Source of the DNA: Hamiltosporidium magnivora
Taxonomy: Eukaryota; Microsporidia; Dubosqiidae
Assembly: GCA_004325065.1 (NCBI GenBank)
Contig: PITI01000072.1
Span: 1-25,515, forward strand
Length of the DNA stretch: 25,515 bases
Direction of reading: 5' to 3'
Positions 10,040 through 19,008 of this stretch are shown in pieces. The notes under the pieces are model-generated. The model was not told the DNA's origin. It saw only the letters and a list, made by a program, of their open reading frames with translations, and did no database searches. Both the position numbers and the translations under genes were made by a program. Each line of letters opens with the position of its first letter. Positions within the stretch are counted from its first letter, which is position 1.

Positions 10040-10262
10040 AGATTCCCCACCATGCCGGGAGCAGAATTGGCTTGGAGTATTCTCTGCTTGTGGTAAGAGA
10101 CGACTGAAAGGGACTGATCGTCCATGTTGGGGTTGCGCGTAGGGCTAACAACCCATCCCTTAAAACTACTTTGTTACGAAACCCGATAAGTAAACAAACC
10201 CACTGAAAAAAGACCGGTGAGCGGTATTACTAAGGGAGCAAGGGCTTTAGTGCCAAAGATGA
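10040..10262 (+). mobile_element. Truncated non-LTR retrotransposon-like leader (RTE-type, animal-like)
   Basis: A 220-bp island of mixed composition in AT-rich spacer. Its core reads GGTAAGAGACGACTGAAAGG, then GGGGTTGCGCGTAGGGCTAA and CAACCCATCCCTTAAAACTA, and later TTACGAAACCC. From memory this wording (a 'gagacgactg ... ggggttgcgcg..gggctaacaaccc' block followed by a 'gttacgaaaccc' phrase) is typical of the untranslated leader of RTE-like LINEs in invertebrate genomes. Those elements follow it with an endonuclease-reverse transcriptase reading frame, which is absent here, so this would be a leader-only or truncated copy. No search was possible. Confidence 0.4.
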
Positions 10263-10499
10263 ATGAATTATTATTTAGATTATAAATATATTACAAAGAA
10301 GAATTTTACAAAAGCATGAATTTTATCATACGGGTTCTTATGTAACTGTAAAGTATTTGAATGAGATCTCAACAAAGCGATGTAATTTTTTTTAAAAATA
10401 AAACGTCAGAAAAATAAAAAAAATATTTATTATTTAATCTTAATACATATTACAATCTATAAAAAATTTTACCATTTTTTTTTCAAATATTTTTTTGAA

Positions 10500-11213
10500 C
10501 TAATAGAATTTTTTAATTGTTTTATGTTCAATTCTCCCACTATTATTGGTTGTGTAAGATTTATGAAAAAAAGTAGAAAGAGACATATCTTAATTGGAGC
10601 ACCCTTATTGGTGTCATATATTCGTTAAACTAATTAAACATTTCACATGAGTTCGTCGTCGTCGGGACATTACTGAATTATATAAATGATAACTTATAAA
10701 TTATAAATTTTTTAGAGAATTTAAAAATTATATGGATCATTTTTTTCAATAGTTTTTTTCATTTGACTTGGTTTGCCCGACAAAATTTAAGCAGAAAGAA
10801 CGGCGATTTGCCTTTAAGGGTTGTATCTATTAGCCATTTACTATGAAATATCTTCGGTTTTTTTTTCATAATTTGAAAGATCTTTTAATATTATACATCT
10901 AATTATATTTTAAACTCATTAAGAAACATTATTCGGAATAAAGAAGAAGCTAAAATAGATATTTCTGAATTCCTGAAAAAACTCATATGTATTCTGTAAC
11001 ACGCCATAAATTATAAATTGCGTGATTTTGTTAATTTTTTTATTAATGGTATAAAATTTTTACGTATTCTTCTAAGTAAACTTTAATATATGTTTTTTAC
11101 TCAATGGGACTTGTACTTTTCTAGGTTGCTTAAAAGTATACATAAATTATTTAGAAGTTACAATACTAAACAATAAATATATTTTAATGCGAAACCTTCT
11201 GAAAAATGATTGA
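10500..11213 (+). pseudogene. Possible heavily decayed gene in one frame
   Basis: Frame 10502, 10505 and so on stays protein-like for about 235 codons: LFYVQFSHYYWLCKIYEKK, LNISHEFVVVGTLLNYINDN, TWFARQNLSRKNGDLPLRVV and RNKEEAKIDISEFLKKLICI follow in one register. It is interrupted by about eleven stops, mostly TAA. By my rough estimate that is about half the number expected by chance at this base composition, and one run (10700-10852) is open for ~50 codons. Family unknown. AT-rich spacer can mimic F/I/K/L/N-rich protein, so confidence is low. Confidence 0.25.
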
Positions 11214-12980
11214 TCGATGTATAAAATAATCTCTGAAAATCTTCAGAGTTTTATAGCAAAAAAATAATGTGAATGTATCATACGGGGAAAGAAAAATTTT
11301 ACATATTTAACTGTTTACTTGAAATAAATATAAAAAACTTGGCATGAAACTAAAAAAGTATCCTTATTAGCATTTTTAGTATATTTTTTCTATAATAATA
11401 TTTCAGAGTATATTTTGCAACTTCAATAAAAATTTAATTCTAAATATTTGATATGTTTAAAGAATAAGAAATAATCAAAAGTTTTTGAACCTTATTTAAA
11501 GTATAAATATCATAATGATTTACGATATATGCAACTCCCATAGTACATATAATCAGAAATAAGGTGGATAATATTTCAAAGTCTTTGAGAAATAATAAAT
11601 TTATTATCCTTATTTTGAATGATAAAACAAAAAGGATGTCTATATAACTCTTAACATAGTCTTAATAGAAAGAAAAAAGAAAGAGAATAGCCGACAAAAA
11701 TATTATATTTAACAATGTTCATAAAAAACACTAAAAATAAAATTTTGTATTCTTATAAATACACATTTAAGATTTCTTGATAAAAAATACTAGCTTACCC
11801 GCCGCTTGTGGCTGCGACAATAAAATATGCTAAATTCAAGTATAATAACAACAAAAAAATAAATTATTTCATTCATTTGAATAGTATTTATATTTTTTTA
11901 GAGTCTTTTTGAACATTTATGTTCTTGTTTATTTGTTCTGATGTCTAAACGAAAAGATAAAGAGAGATTTGCTTAAATAATGTGGCTACATAGAGTTTCA
12001 TGTAAAGACTACAATTTAACCAAATATATTATACACACTGTAGCGTTTACTCTTCTGGGTTTTATTCTTTCTAAATATGAGTCGTAAGGAAACTTACACT
12101 TTTAAATGACTTATTCGTTAGAACCTTAATAATGAATGGGAATAGTAAATCGCATATTAAGATTACATGTATTATATTATCACCTTTTGCTGTATTACAC
12201 ATTCAAATAACACCTTATCCTATTTCCCCTTATCCTTAAACCTCTTTAATATACAACTATCTATTTTAACAACCCATTAACCCAAAATAAATCTACCAAC
12301 AATCTTTAAACTAGTATTTCAAATTAACACCATCTAAATTCACCCAGTATTATTAACACTTTTTATAAGAATTCCATAATAAATCCTTTAGTTAATCTAC
12401 ATTTATAATTAAAACATTAACCCTTTATAGAAAAATTTACGTCTTTTTTACAGAAATAACACCCTTTATTTACAGTCTATAAATACAGGCACATAAAAAT
12501 TTTTATATATAGATGAACAAGGTGTGAATATAAGGAAAAAAAATGTAAGAACAAAATAATAATTGATTTGATAAACTTTTAAGTCAAAAAAATGTGCTGA
12601 AATTTTAATTCAAAATATTTTTCACACTTTTTAAGGTGGAAAGTTAGTTTAAAAAGTATTTTATGTTTACAAAATATATTATTGAAGTAACTCAAAGAAA
12701 TATGAGTTGGATTCAAGAAAAAAAGAATTAAATATGGATTCAATTTGTTAAAATATCCAGAGGAATTTAATTGGGTGTATAATTTAACTATAAAATTCAT
12801 ATTTTTTTAGTCTTTAACAATATTTTGAAAAATTTTAATACAAATGTTACAAGTGAATTTCAAAACAAATGGAAAAATACGCCTGATGTATCTTTACAAG
12901 TTTTTCTTCTATTCGTGTTTCAAGATAAAACAGGTTCGTTTCATGAATGAAAATACAATTCTATTGGTTAGTTTCGTGTC
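11214..12980. other. Gene-free AT-rich spacer upstream of gene B
   Basis: No gene supported. The part 12180-12480 changes character: it is C-rich on the plus strand, G-poor, and carries several TAACACC-type words (for example near 12216, 12325 and 12455), as in the array at 16609-16905. The 73-codon minus-strand frame at 12579-12800 has only AT-driven composition and is not annotated. Confidence 0.5.
11788..11820 (+). mobile_element. Arthropod-repeat-like motif
   Basis: TACTAGCTTACCCGCCGCTT followed by GTGGCTGCGAC is an isolated GC-rich block in AT-rich DNA. From memory, the phrase TACTAGCT-ACCCG-C followed by a GGCTNCG block marks very common interspersed repeats in arthropod genomes. Here only ~33 bases are recognisable, so it is a fragment at most. 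Confidence 0.35.
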
Positions 12981-12985
12981 GATGG

Positions 12986-13017
12986 TATATAAATGAGAAG
13001 AGTAAACAAAACATAAC
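12986..13017 (+). promoter_or_regulatory. Probable core promoter and leader of gene B
   Basis: TATATAAAT at 12986-12994 lies 24-32 nt before the ATG and is followed by AGTAAACAAA (13001-13010). Microsporidian genes usually have very short leaders, so a TATA-like box this close to the start is plausible. The AGTAAACAAA word recurs immediately before gene C. Confidence 0.4.
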
Positions 13018-16000
13018 ATGAAGAACATACTTTTATGCCAGAATTGGATAATTTTTGGTTGTGTACTTACAAAAATATTTGATCCGATTGATATTAACAG
13101 CATTTACAAAAATAACAATGCCAATGAAACCAATACTCGTATTTCTATGTTTGATGGTGGAGGCGAAGGTGAGAGTGAGAAAAACAAGGATGAAATAGGT
13201 AAATCAGAGCATTATAAAGCTCGTGTATCACTTATTGATAATATTATTTCTAAATCTATTGAGGGTTCAAAGAGTGCTTTTCCTAAGAGTGAAGATGATC
13301 AAAAGAAAGTTTTGACATTGGTAGAATTGGATGTAAGAAACGAAGAACCTTTTGACAAAAAGAAAATGAAATTTACAGTTTCTGGTTCCGAAGGTGGTAA
13401 AAAGAAGGCCAAAAAGACCAAAACAATTCAAAAAACAATTTTTATTAAAGATTATATGGGAAATGAAACAAAGGAAATAAATGGTGTGGATGATGAAAAG
13501 GATTTTATAACGAAGAATGAGCCTTCAAGTATTCTTATTTCTGATATCCCTGATTTAGAATCTAAGAAAGCAAAACCTATAGAGAATAAGGAACCAACTA
13601 AACACTGGACAACAATTTATGGTAAAGATGGCTTGGAAAAGGTTTTAATGGATGTAAAGACGATAACTATTGTAGAGTCCATCATAGAAGAGCCAGCAAA
13701 GGCACAGACTATAGATTCGGCAAAAGAAACGAATCGAAATACAGAAGAGCCTTTCGGAATTACATCCAAGAATATTTTGGATATAAAAAAAGGTATCAAA
13801 AATGAAAATGGCGATTCTAAGGAAGTTAAATCAAAATTATTTTCTTCAATTTATGAAAGTCTTACAAAAAAAGCATCTGTATTAGAAAGCATGTCTATTC
13901 TTGGTGAAAGTATAAAGAAAACTGACAAGACATCTTCGACTATCGGAAAATTTGTGCATCATTTAAGTTCCACCGAGACTGAACCATACAAAACATCAAT
14001 ACAAATTTCAAACGCAATTTCACAAACTGGATATAAAACATCAGAATCATCTATTGCAGCAGAAAAAGAAGAATCAAAAGTTTCTAAGTCGAAAGAAAAA
14101 GAAATTTCTCGTAGTTTGAATTCTAAAAGTGAAATTGCATCCAAGGAAAGTATTAGTTTATCCAAGAGCAAAGAAAAAGCAGATGAAAGTATTTCTAAGT
14201 CTTTACAAGAAGTATCTAAAGAGAAATCAAAGAGTAAAGAAGAGGAACAAAAGAGTTTTTCAAAATCTTATAAAGAGGCTTCTAAAGAGAAATCAAAGAG
14301 TGAAGAAGAGGCAAGTGAAAGTATCTCAAAATCTTCTAAAGAACTTAAAAAAGAAAAGTCCAAAGGTGCGGAATCAGTTTCTAAAGAATTTAAACAATCC
14401 TCAAAAGAGCAATCTAAAAGCCTGAAAGAATTAAAAAAATCAACATCTTCAAAATCAAAGGAAGAAACCAATTTGTCAAATTCAAATGCATCTGTAGAAA
14501 CTAAAAAACAAAATGGGTTTTTCGATATCATCAAAGGAGCCGAAGGTGCACAAAAAACTTCCTCATTCACCATATCACCTTCTATTAGTGCACAATCTAT
14601 ACAAAAAATTTCGAAGGCTGAAAAAACAACATTCGCTCAAACTGGGACTATTTCGACACAAAATATAGAATCGATTTCTAAATCTATGAAAGACGCATCA
14701 AAGAGTATATCAAAAGAACAGGAGAAATCTTCAGAATCTATTTCTAAATCTATGAAAGACGCATCAAAGAGTATATCAAAAGAACAGGAGAAATCTTCGG
14801 AATCTATTTCTAAATCTATGAAAGATGCATCAAAGAGTATATCAAAGGAACAGGAGAAATCCTTGGAATCAACCACAAAATCAATGAAAGATGTTTCGAA
14901 GAGTATTTCAAAAGAGCTAGAAAAATCTTCAGAATCAGAATCTAAATCCTCAATAAGTGTCTCTAAGTCAATTAAAGATGTTTCAAAAAGCATTTCTAAA
15001 GAAAAAGAGAAATCAGTAGAATCAGCTTCAAAAATATCATTAAGCATCTCTAAATCATTGGTTGAAGTATCAAAGAGTATTTCCAAAGAATCAGTAAAAT
15101 CTTCTGAATCTTTTTCTAAATCTATGGTTAAGGCATCAAAGAGTATTTCCAAAGAATCCGTAAAATCATCTGAATCTTTTTCTAAATCTATGATTGAGGC
15201 ATCAAAAAGTATTTCCAAAGAATCCGTAAAATCTTCTGAATCAATTTCTAAATCTATTCAAACACTTTCAAAACAAAAATCCAAAAGCCTTGAATCAAAA
15301 CAAGAACAAAAATCAGAATCTGCAAAAGAAAAATCAGAAAGTATTGAAGAAAGAAAAGAAGAGAAATCCAAATATCATAAAGAAATGGAAAAGAGTATCA
15401 GTAAACAAACTATTTCGTCACAAGAACAACAATCAAAATCAAGTAAAACAGTATCTGCTAGTATTGAAAATAATAAAAAGGATACTTCGAAATCTCTCGA
15501 CAAAATATCCCGTTCACTTCAAAAGGAATCTAGTAAATCCGAAAGTAAAAACCGTACCACTTCATCCAAAAAAACAATCCATGCCGAACAACCACAAAGT
15601 GCCTCATTTTCTACCACTTCTCCCTTTAAAGTTCTGGATGTGTTTAAAATGGCTGTAAATCCACCCACCTCTCTCACTTCTAATAATACATCATTTTCCA
15701 AAGGATTAGACGTCACCACATCATCTAATATTCTCATCAAAAATAAGCAATTATCTTCAAATGCAACTCTTGCAATTTCACAAACCATTTTACCCACAAC
15801 CATAAATTCTTCTACACAGATCAGCACGAAAAAAGAAGATAAAAAAGAAAACAAAGGATTAAGTAATACCTTTACTTCGATATCCCCCACTTCCACAAGT
15901 AAAAAAGACAAAGGAAAGGCAGAAAAGGAGACAAAAAAAGAAAAAGACACGTCATTCACGTCAATATCCCCAACTATCACAAATAAGAGTTACAATACGA

Positions 16001-16470
16001 AGATAGAAAAGGATAAAATTAAAGATAGGAGTAACACACATACATCTATATCCCAAAGTCAAGGTACAAAAACTTCTCTCCTTAAAAGTAAAACATTAGA
16101 AAGTATTTCATCTTTATTACAACGGTCAAGCATATTAAACAATATAAAAAGTATAATGAAAGGTAAGAATGTAGATTACGATACGATAGAAATCAACGAA
16201 ACATCAGATTCTTCGTCACAAGAAAGTAATATTCCTATTTCAAGTATAATAAATATATTAAAAAATATGCCTAATACACCCGATATTTCTTCTAATAAAA
16301 ATGCACATGAGATACTTAAAAAGGTAAATGAGCAGAATAATGTTAATAAGAATGGACCAGTGTTTGTAACAGGTCGTATTAATCAAGGTAATGATACTGG
16401 TACTGATAAAGGAGATGGGTTTAAGTTTTGGGGGTTTATTTCCTCGGCACTTAATAACAGAGAAGAATAG
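13018..16470 (+). CDS. Gene B: secreted Ser/Lys/Glu-rich repeat protein, 1150 aa
   Basis: Intact frame from ATG 13018 to TAG 16468. Residues 2-21 (KNILLCQNWIIFGCVLTKIF) are hydrophobic with one N-terminal Lys and fit a signal peptide. Next come a mixed charged region (~40-330), an extremely Lys/Ser/Glu-rich, coiled-coil-prone section (~335-500), a short less biased patch with GFFDIIKGAEGA (~500-515), 22-residue repeats of the type SISKSMKDASKSISKEQEKS (~551-748), a second K/S/E stretch, a Ser/Thr/Pro-containing part (~850-1020), and a more ordinary C-terminal ~110 residues ending KFWGFISSALNNREE. It has no cysteines after the leader and no transmembrane segment. Its size and Lys/Glu/Ser bias are like the large acidic/basic polar tube protein PTP3, but I see no diagnostic motif, so no symbol is given. 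It shares repeat style with gene A. The long antisense frames inside it are by-products of the repeats. Confidence 0.85.
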   Translation: MKNILLCQNWIIFGCVLTKIFDPIDINSIYKNNNANETNTRISMFDGGGEGESEKNKDEIGKSEHYKARVSLIDNIISKSIEGSKSAFPKSEDDQKKVLTLVELDVRNEEPFDKKKMKFTVSGSEGGKKKAKKTKTIQKTIFIKDYMGNETKEINGVDDEKDFITKNEPSSILISDIPDLESKKAKPIENKEPTKHWTTIYGKDGLEKVLMDVKTITIVESIIEEPAKAQTIDSAKETNRNTEEPFGITSKNILDIKKGIKNENGDSKEVKSKLFSSIYESLTKKASVLESMSILGESIKKTDKTSSTIGKFVHHLSSTETEPYKTSIQISNAISQTGYKTSESSIAAEKEESKVSKSKEKEISRSLNSKSEIASKESISLSKSKEKADESISKSLQEVSKEKSKSKEEEQKSFSKSYKEASKEKSKSEEEASESISKSSKELKKEKSKGAESVSKEFKQSSKEQSKSLKELKKSTSSKSKEETNLSNSNASVETKKQNGFFDIIKGAEGAQKTSSFTISPSISAQSIQKISKAEKTTFAQTGTISTQNIESISKSMKDASKSISKEQEKSSESISKSMKDASKSISKEQEKSSESISKSMKDASKSISKEQEKSLESTTKSMKDVSKSISKELEKSSESESKSSISVSKSIKDVSKSISKEKEKSVESASKISLSISKSLVEVSKSISKESVKSSESFSKSMVKASKSISKESVKSSESFSKSMIEASKSISKESVKSSESISKSIQTLSKQKSKSLESKQEQKSESAKEKSESIEERKEEKSKYHKEMEKSISKQTISSQEQQSKSSKTVSASIENNKKDTSKSLDKISRSLQKESSKSESKNRTTSSKKTIHAEQPQSASFSTTSPFKVLDVFKMAVNPPTSLTSNNTSFSKGLDVTTSSNILIKNKQLSSNATLAISQTILPTTINSSTQISTKKEDKKENKGLSNTFTSISPTSTSKKDKGKAEKETKKEKDTSFTSISPTITNKSYNTKIEKDKIKDRSNTHTSISQSQGTKTSLLKSKTLESISSLLQRSSILNNIKSIMKGKNVDYDTIEINETSDSSSQESNIPISSIINILKNMPNTPDISSNKNAHEILKKVNEQNNVNKNGPVFVTGRINQGNDTGTDKGDGFKFWGFISSALNNREE
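14668..15263 (+). repeat. 66-bp in-frame tandem repeat in gene B (about nine units)
   Basis: The first three units start at 14668, 14734 and 14800, exactly 66 bp apart and nearly identical at the DNA level. Later units drift (MVKAS, MIEAS, KDVS variants), with another nearly identical pair at ~15108-15239. Each unit encodes 22 residues dominated by S, K and E with a regular I/V/M spacing. The mixture of nearly identical neighbours and older diverged units indicates ongoing local expansion. Confidence 0.88.
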
Positions 16471-16522
16471 GAACAGTAGAAGTGGTTTTATTAAAGTATT
16501 TAAATAGTATTTTTTTTAGTGA

Positions 16523-16568
16523 ATTTTATTTTATAATACCACCTCTTGGTGATATTATAAAATAAAAT
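16523..16568. other. Near-perfect 46-nt hairpin/inverted repeat downstream of gene B
   Basis: Arms ATTTTATTTTATAATACCACC and its reverse complement (one mismatch in 21) flank the loop TCTT. It begins 53 nt after the stop of gene B. It could form in the 3' end of the transcript as a processing or stability element, or be a cruciform or miniature inverted-repeat insertion. Its inner part contains the GGTG/CACC core of the heptamer found throughout the window. Confidence 0.75.
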
Positions 16569-16608
16569 GTAAAAAACACCCTTTTAATTCTTCTTGTAAA
16601 TCGATATC

Positions 16609-16905
16609 AATAATAACACCTCTTAGTTAAAGCGCATTTCCTAAAAAATAACACCATCTTATATTTTATTTTATGATCATACTGAATAATAACACCTGTT
16701 AGTTAAACCGAATTTCCTGAAATAAATAACACCCTGTTGTATATTATTTATTGATCATACTGAATAATAACACCTGTTAGTTAAACCGAATTTCCTTAAA
16801 TAAATAACACCCTGTTGTATTTTTTTTAAATCATACTAAATAATAACACCTCTTAATTAAATTGGATTGCTTCAACTAAATAACACCCTTTTAATCCTAA
16901 TAACA
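16609..16905 (+). repeat. 76-78-bp tandem array with TAACACC boxes
   Basis: Units start with AATAATAACACC at 16609, 16685, 16763 and 16839 (spacings 76, 78, 76), the last one shortened to ~59 bp. Each has two TAACACC boxes separated by a GTTAGTTAAACCGAATTTCC-like segment and ends with (G)ATCATACT(G/A). A partial unit precedes the array (AACACCCTTTTAAT near 16575). It fills most of the 543-bp gap between genes B and C, ending ~110 nt before gene C, so it may contain or influence that gene's promoter. The period is not a multiple of three and stops abound, so it is non-coding. Confidence 0.9.
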
Positions 16906-16990
16906 CACTCTAGTAAATGATACAATAAAGGTTCTTTTAAATTTAACTTAAACGAATAAACATCATACATTGTTTCATAATAATTATCTA

Positions 16991-17013
16991 AGTAAACATT
17001 AAAGTAAACAAAT
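16991..17013 (+). promoter_or_regulatory. AGTAAACA direct repeat at the start of gene C
   Basis: AGTAAACATTAAAGTAAACAAAT directly abuts the ATG at 17014, and the second copy matches the AGTAAACAAA word 8 nt before gene B's ATG. Gene D has a similar GTAAAACA word ~20 nt before its outermost ATG. This could be a shared leader or promoter signal, or chance in A-rich DNA. Confidence 0.3.
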
Positions 17014-19008
17014 ATGTTATACTTCATATATATAACACTTATACCTTTACTTTGTATAACAACACAACCAGCTGAAGTAGATTTATCAGAAAATAGAATA
17101 GTTATCACCAATAAAGGTGTTTATATCTCTAAACAAAATAAAGATGGTGATACTGAGAATAAAGGTAATAAAAATGTAAGTAATAACACCAACAATAAAG
17201 AAGAGTCTGTTAATAACAAAGATTGTGAGAAAGGTGCTAATAACAATGATAGTAAAGAAGAGGGTGTTAATAATAAGAATAATAATAAAAAGGGTGTTAA
17301 TACCAGTACTAGTGAGGAAACTGTTAATAGCAGTACTAGTACGGAAAGTGTTAATACCGGTAAAGATGGAAATAACAAGCCATTATGTGTTATACCCGAG
17401 ATTCCTAGTAATAACAATAAAGAAAATAAAAATGGGAATGATAAGACTAATAATGAAGATGTTATGGAGTGTAGCGTGAACAAAAGTACGATTGAAGGAG
17501 TAAGTGAGGATATTAAAGAGTGTATCAGAACGAAAGGTGCTGGTAATAGTCAAAATAATAACAATGAAGAAAACAAAGAGAATAAAAGTGTGAAAGGATC
17601 TGAAGATACGAATGATACGATAGAAAAAAGTAGTATTAGAAGTGGTAGTATCGTAAGTAGTAGTAGCAGCATTAGTCCTAATATAAGTACGAGGATAGGT
17701 ACCGGCCCAACTTTAGACTCAAGTAAAAGTTCCAACACAACTCTAATCTCAATTACAAGTACTAATCTAACTCTAACACCAAATACAAGCATAAATACCA
17801 ACGTATCAAGTATTAACAGTAGTCCTTTAATCGATACAGATTCTAGTGACTCGGATATTGAAATTTATACCTCTTGTACTACAATATATGAATCTACTTT
17901 TCCAAATGACAGATCTTCAAGAAATACAACAAATATAAATAGTATATCACCTGTAATTACCATTAATAGTATTACTTCTAGTTCAAAAGCTGTCAATACT
18001 CTTTCTAGTAACACTTCACCATCTATTACAATTACTGGCGCCTTACAATCTGCTTCAATTAGTAAGACATCTTCATCTACTCCCATTACTGTAACACCTT
18101 CATCTTCTACTATTAATAAGGCATCTTCCTCGAGTCTAATTGCTAAAACTTTACAGTCTGGTTCTATTAGTAAGTCCCCTTTATCGACACCTGACAACAA
18201 GACACCTTTAACAACATCAAAAACAAACAGCTCACAATCCACACATGTTAAAACAACATCTTTACCTTCGCAAATCAAATCTCTTGGGAAAATTCTGAGT
18301 ACCCATAGTATTAATACTTTGCCTGGCAGCCATACCTCCAAACCCATTTCATATACCCCTTCATCCACCCAGTCTTCTACAATTTCATCCACTATTGCTT
18401 CCAACAATACTTCGAACTCTATTAACAATAACTTACTTATTAAACACGCCAATGACTTTAAGTCACTCAAATATGGAATGGAAATTCAGTGTATTATATC
18501 ACAGAACATTACATTTCTAAAGAAAGACTACGACAGTACAATCCCAAAGATAAAAAACGTACTCATTTACAAAACAAGCGACAATAAATACAAAGATTAC
18601 TGGAACATCTTAATATTTACAAAAGGTACAGACAATATATATATAGACGAGACGAAATACTTTGAAGGTATACTTGTATCTTCATATGAAGATATACCTG
18701 TACAAGGTAAATTATCACCATTGGGACTTTTTCAATCTAAAATGCCTATTTTAGATTATATTAGAGATATTCAAAGTATAAAATTACTTATTTTACAAAT
18801 AGCAAATACCAAAGGTGTAAGTGCTACTGATATTGTTAATACTAAATGTAATATGAGTTTGATCGATAAGATTGTCTTTAAACATATGTATAAGGAAATG
18901 GATGGTGTTAAAGAAGATAAATGTGTATTTGTATGTGTGTGTGGAGACTCTTTTTGTAAAGCCCCATGTGTAGAAGTTAAATGCGTTGATAGGAATAATA
19001 TTAAGTAG
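17014..19008 (+). CDS. Gene C: secreted Asn/Ser/Thr-rich protein with Cys-containing C-terminal domain shared with gene A, 664 aa
   Basis: Intact frame from ATG 17014 to TAG 19006. Residues 1-~17 (MLYFIYITLIPLLCITT) are a good signal peptide. Then: Asn/Lys/Glu-rich repeats with GVNN and SVNT words (~45-130), a Ser/Thr-rich mucin-like arm with many potential O- and N-glycosylation sites (~200-475), and a complex C-terminal domain (~478-664). The domain has Cys 493, IKNVLIYKT, IPVQGKLSPLGLFQS and a final cluster spaced C-x3-C-x-C-x4-C-x3-C-x4-C. Order and spacing match gene A's IKDVLVYEK and IPSKGQLTSNGVYQS, so the two share an ancestral domain with unrelated low-complexity arms. Likely an extracellular spore structural protein; exact role unknown. 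It lies downstream of B on the same strand and convergent with D. Confidence 0.85.
   Translation: MLYFIYITLIPLLCITTQPAEVDLSENRIVITNKGVYISKQNKDGDTENKGNKNVSNNTNNKEESVNNKDCEKGANNNDSKEEGVNNKNNNKKGVNTSTSEETVNSSTSTESVNTGKDGNNKPLCVIPEIPSNNNKENKNGNDKTNNEDVMECSVNKSTIEGVSEDIKECIRTKGAGNSQNNNNEENKENKSVKGSEDTNDTIEKSSIRSGSIVSSSSSISPNISTRIGTGPTLDSSKSSNTTLISITSTNLTLTPNTSINTNVSSINSSPLIDTDSSDSDIEIYTSCTTIYESTFPNDRSSRNTTNINSISPVITINSITSSSKAVNTLSSNTSPSITITGALQSASISKTSSSTPITVTPSSSTINKASSSSLIAKTLQSGSISKSPLSTPDNKTPLTTSKTNSSQSTHVKTTSLPSQIKSLGKILSTHSINTLPGSHTSKPISYTPSSTQSSTISSTIASNNTSNSINNNLLIKHANDFKSLKYGMEIQCIISQNITFLKKDYDSTIPKIKNVLIYKTSDNKYKDYWNILIFTKGTDNIYIDETKYFEGILVSSYEDIPVQGKLSPLGLFQSKMPILDYIRDIQSIKLLILQIANTKGVSATDIVNTKCNMSLIDKIVFKHMYKEMDGVKEDKCVFVCVCGDSFCKAPCVEVKCVDRNNIK

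Noticed and set aside
10562..10627. Short ATG frame (about 20 codons) near a GTCGTCGTCG word
   Set aside because: Too short and without support; the GTC run lies in the possible decayed frame at 10500-11213.
12579..12800. 73-codon minus frame
   Set aside because: Composition (F, I, L, N, K) is what AT-rich DNA gives by chance; no domain or repeat.
14637..15218. 193-codon antisense frame inside gene B
   Set aside because: Antisense of the 66-bp repeats; the regular Ser codons of gene B give stop-free Asp/Phe/Leu codons on the other strand.
13018..16470. Naming gene B as polar tube protein 3
   Set aside because: Size and Lys/Glu/Ser bias are compatible, but no diagnostic motif was recognised, so no symbol was assigned.
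16609..16905. CRISPR array
   Set aside because: Whole units are repeated without unique spacers, and the genome is eukaryotic in style.
17865..18470. 201-codon antisense frame inside gene C
   Set aside because: By-product of the Ser/Thr-rich arm; no leader, hydrophobic throughout, overlaps a well-supported gene.
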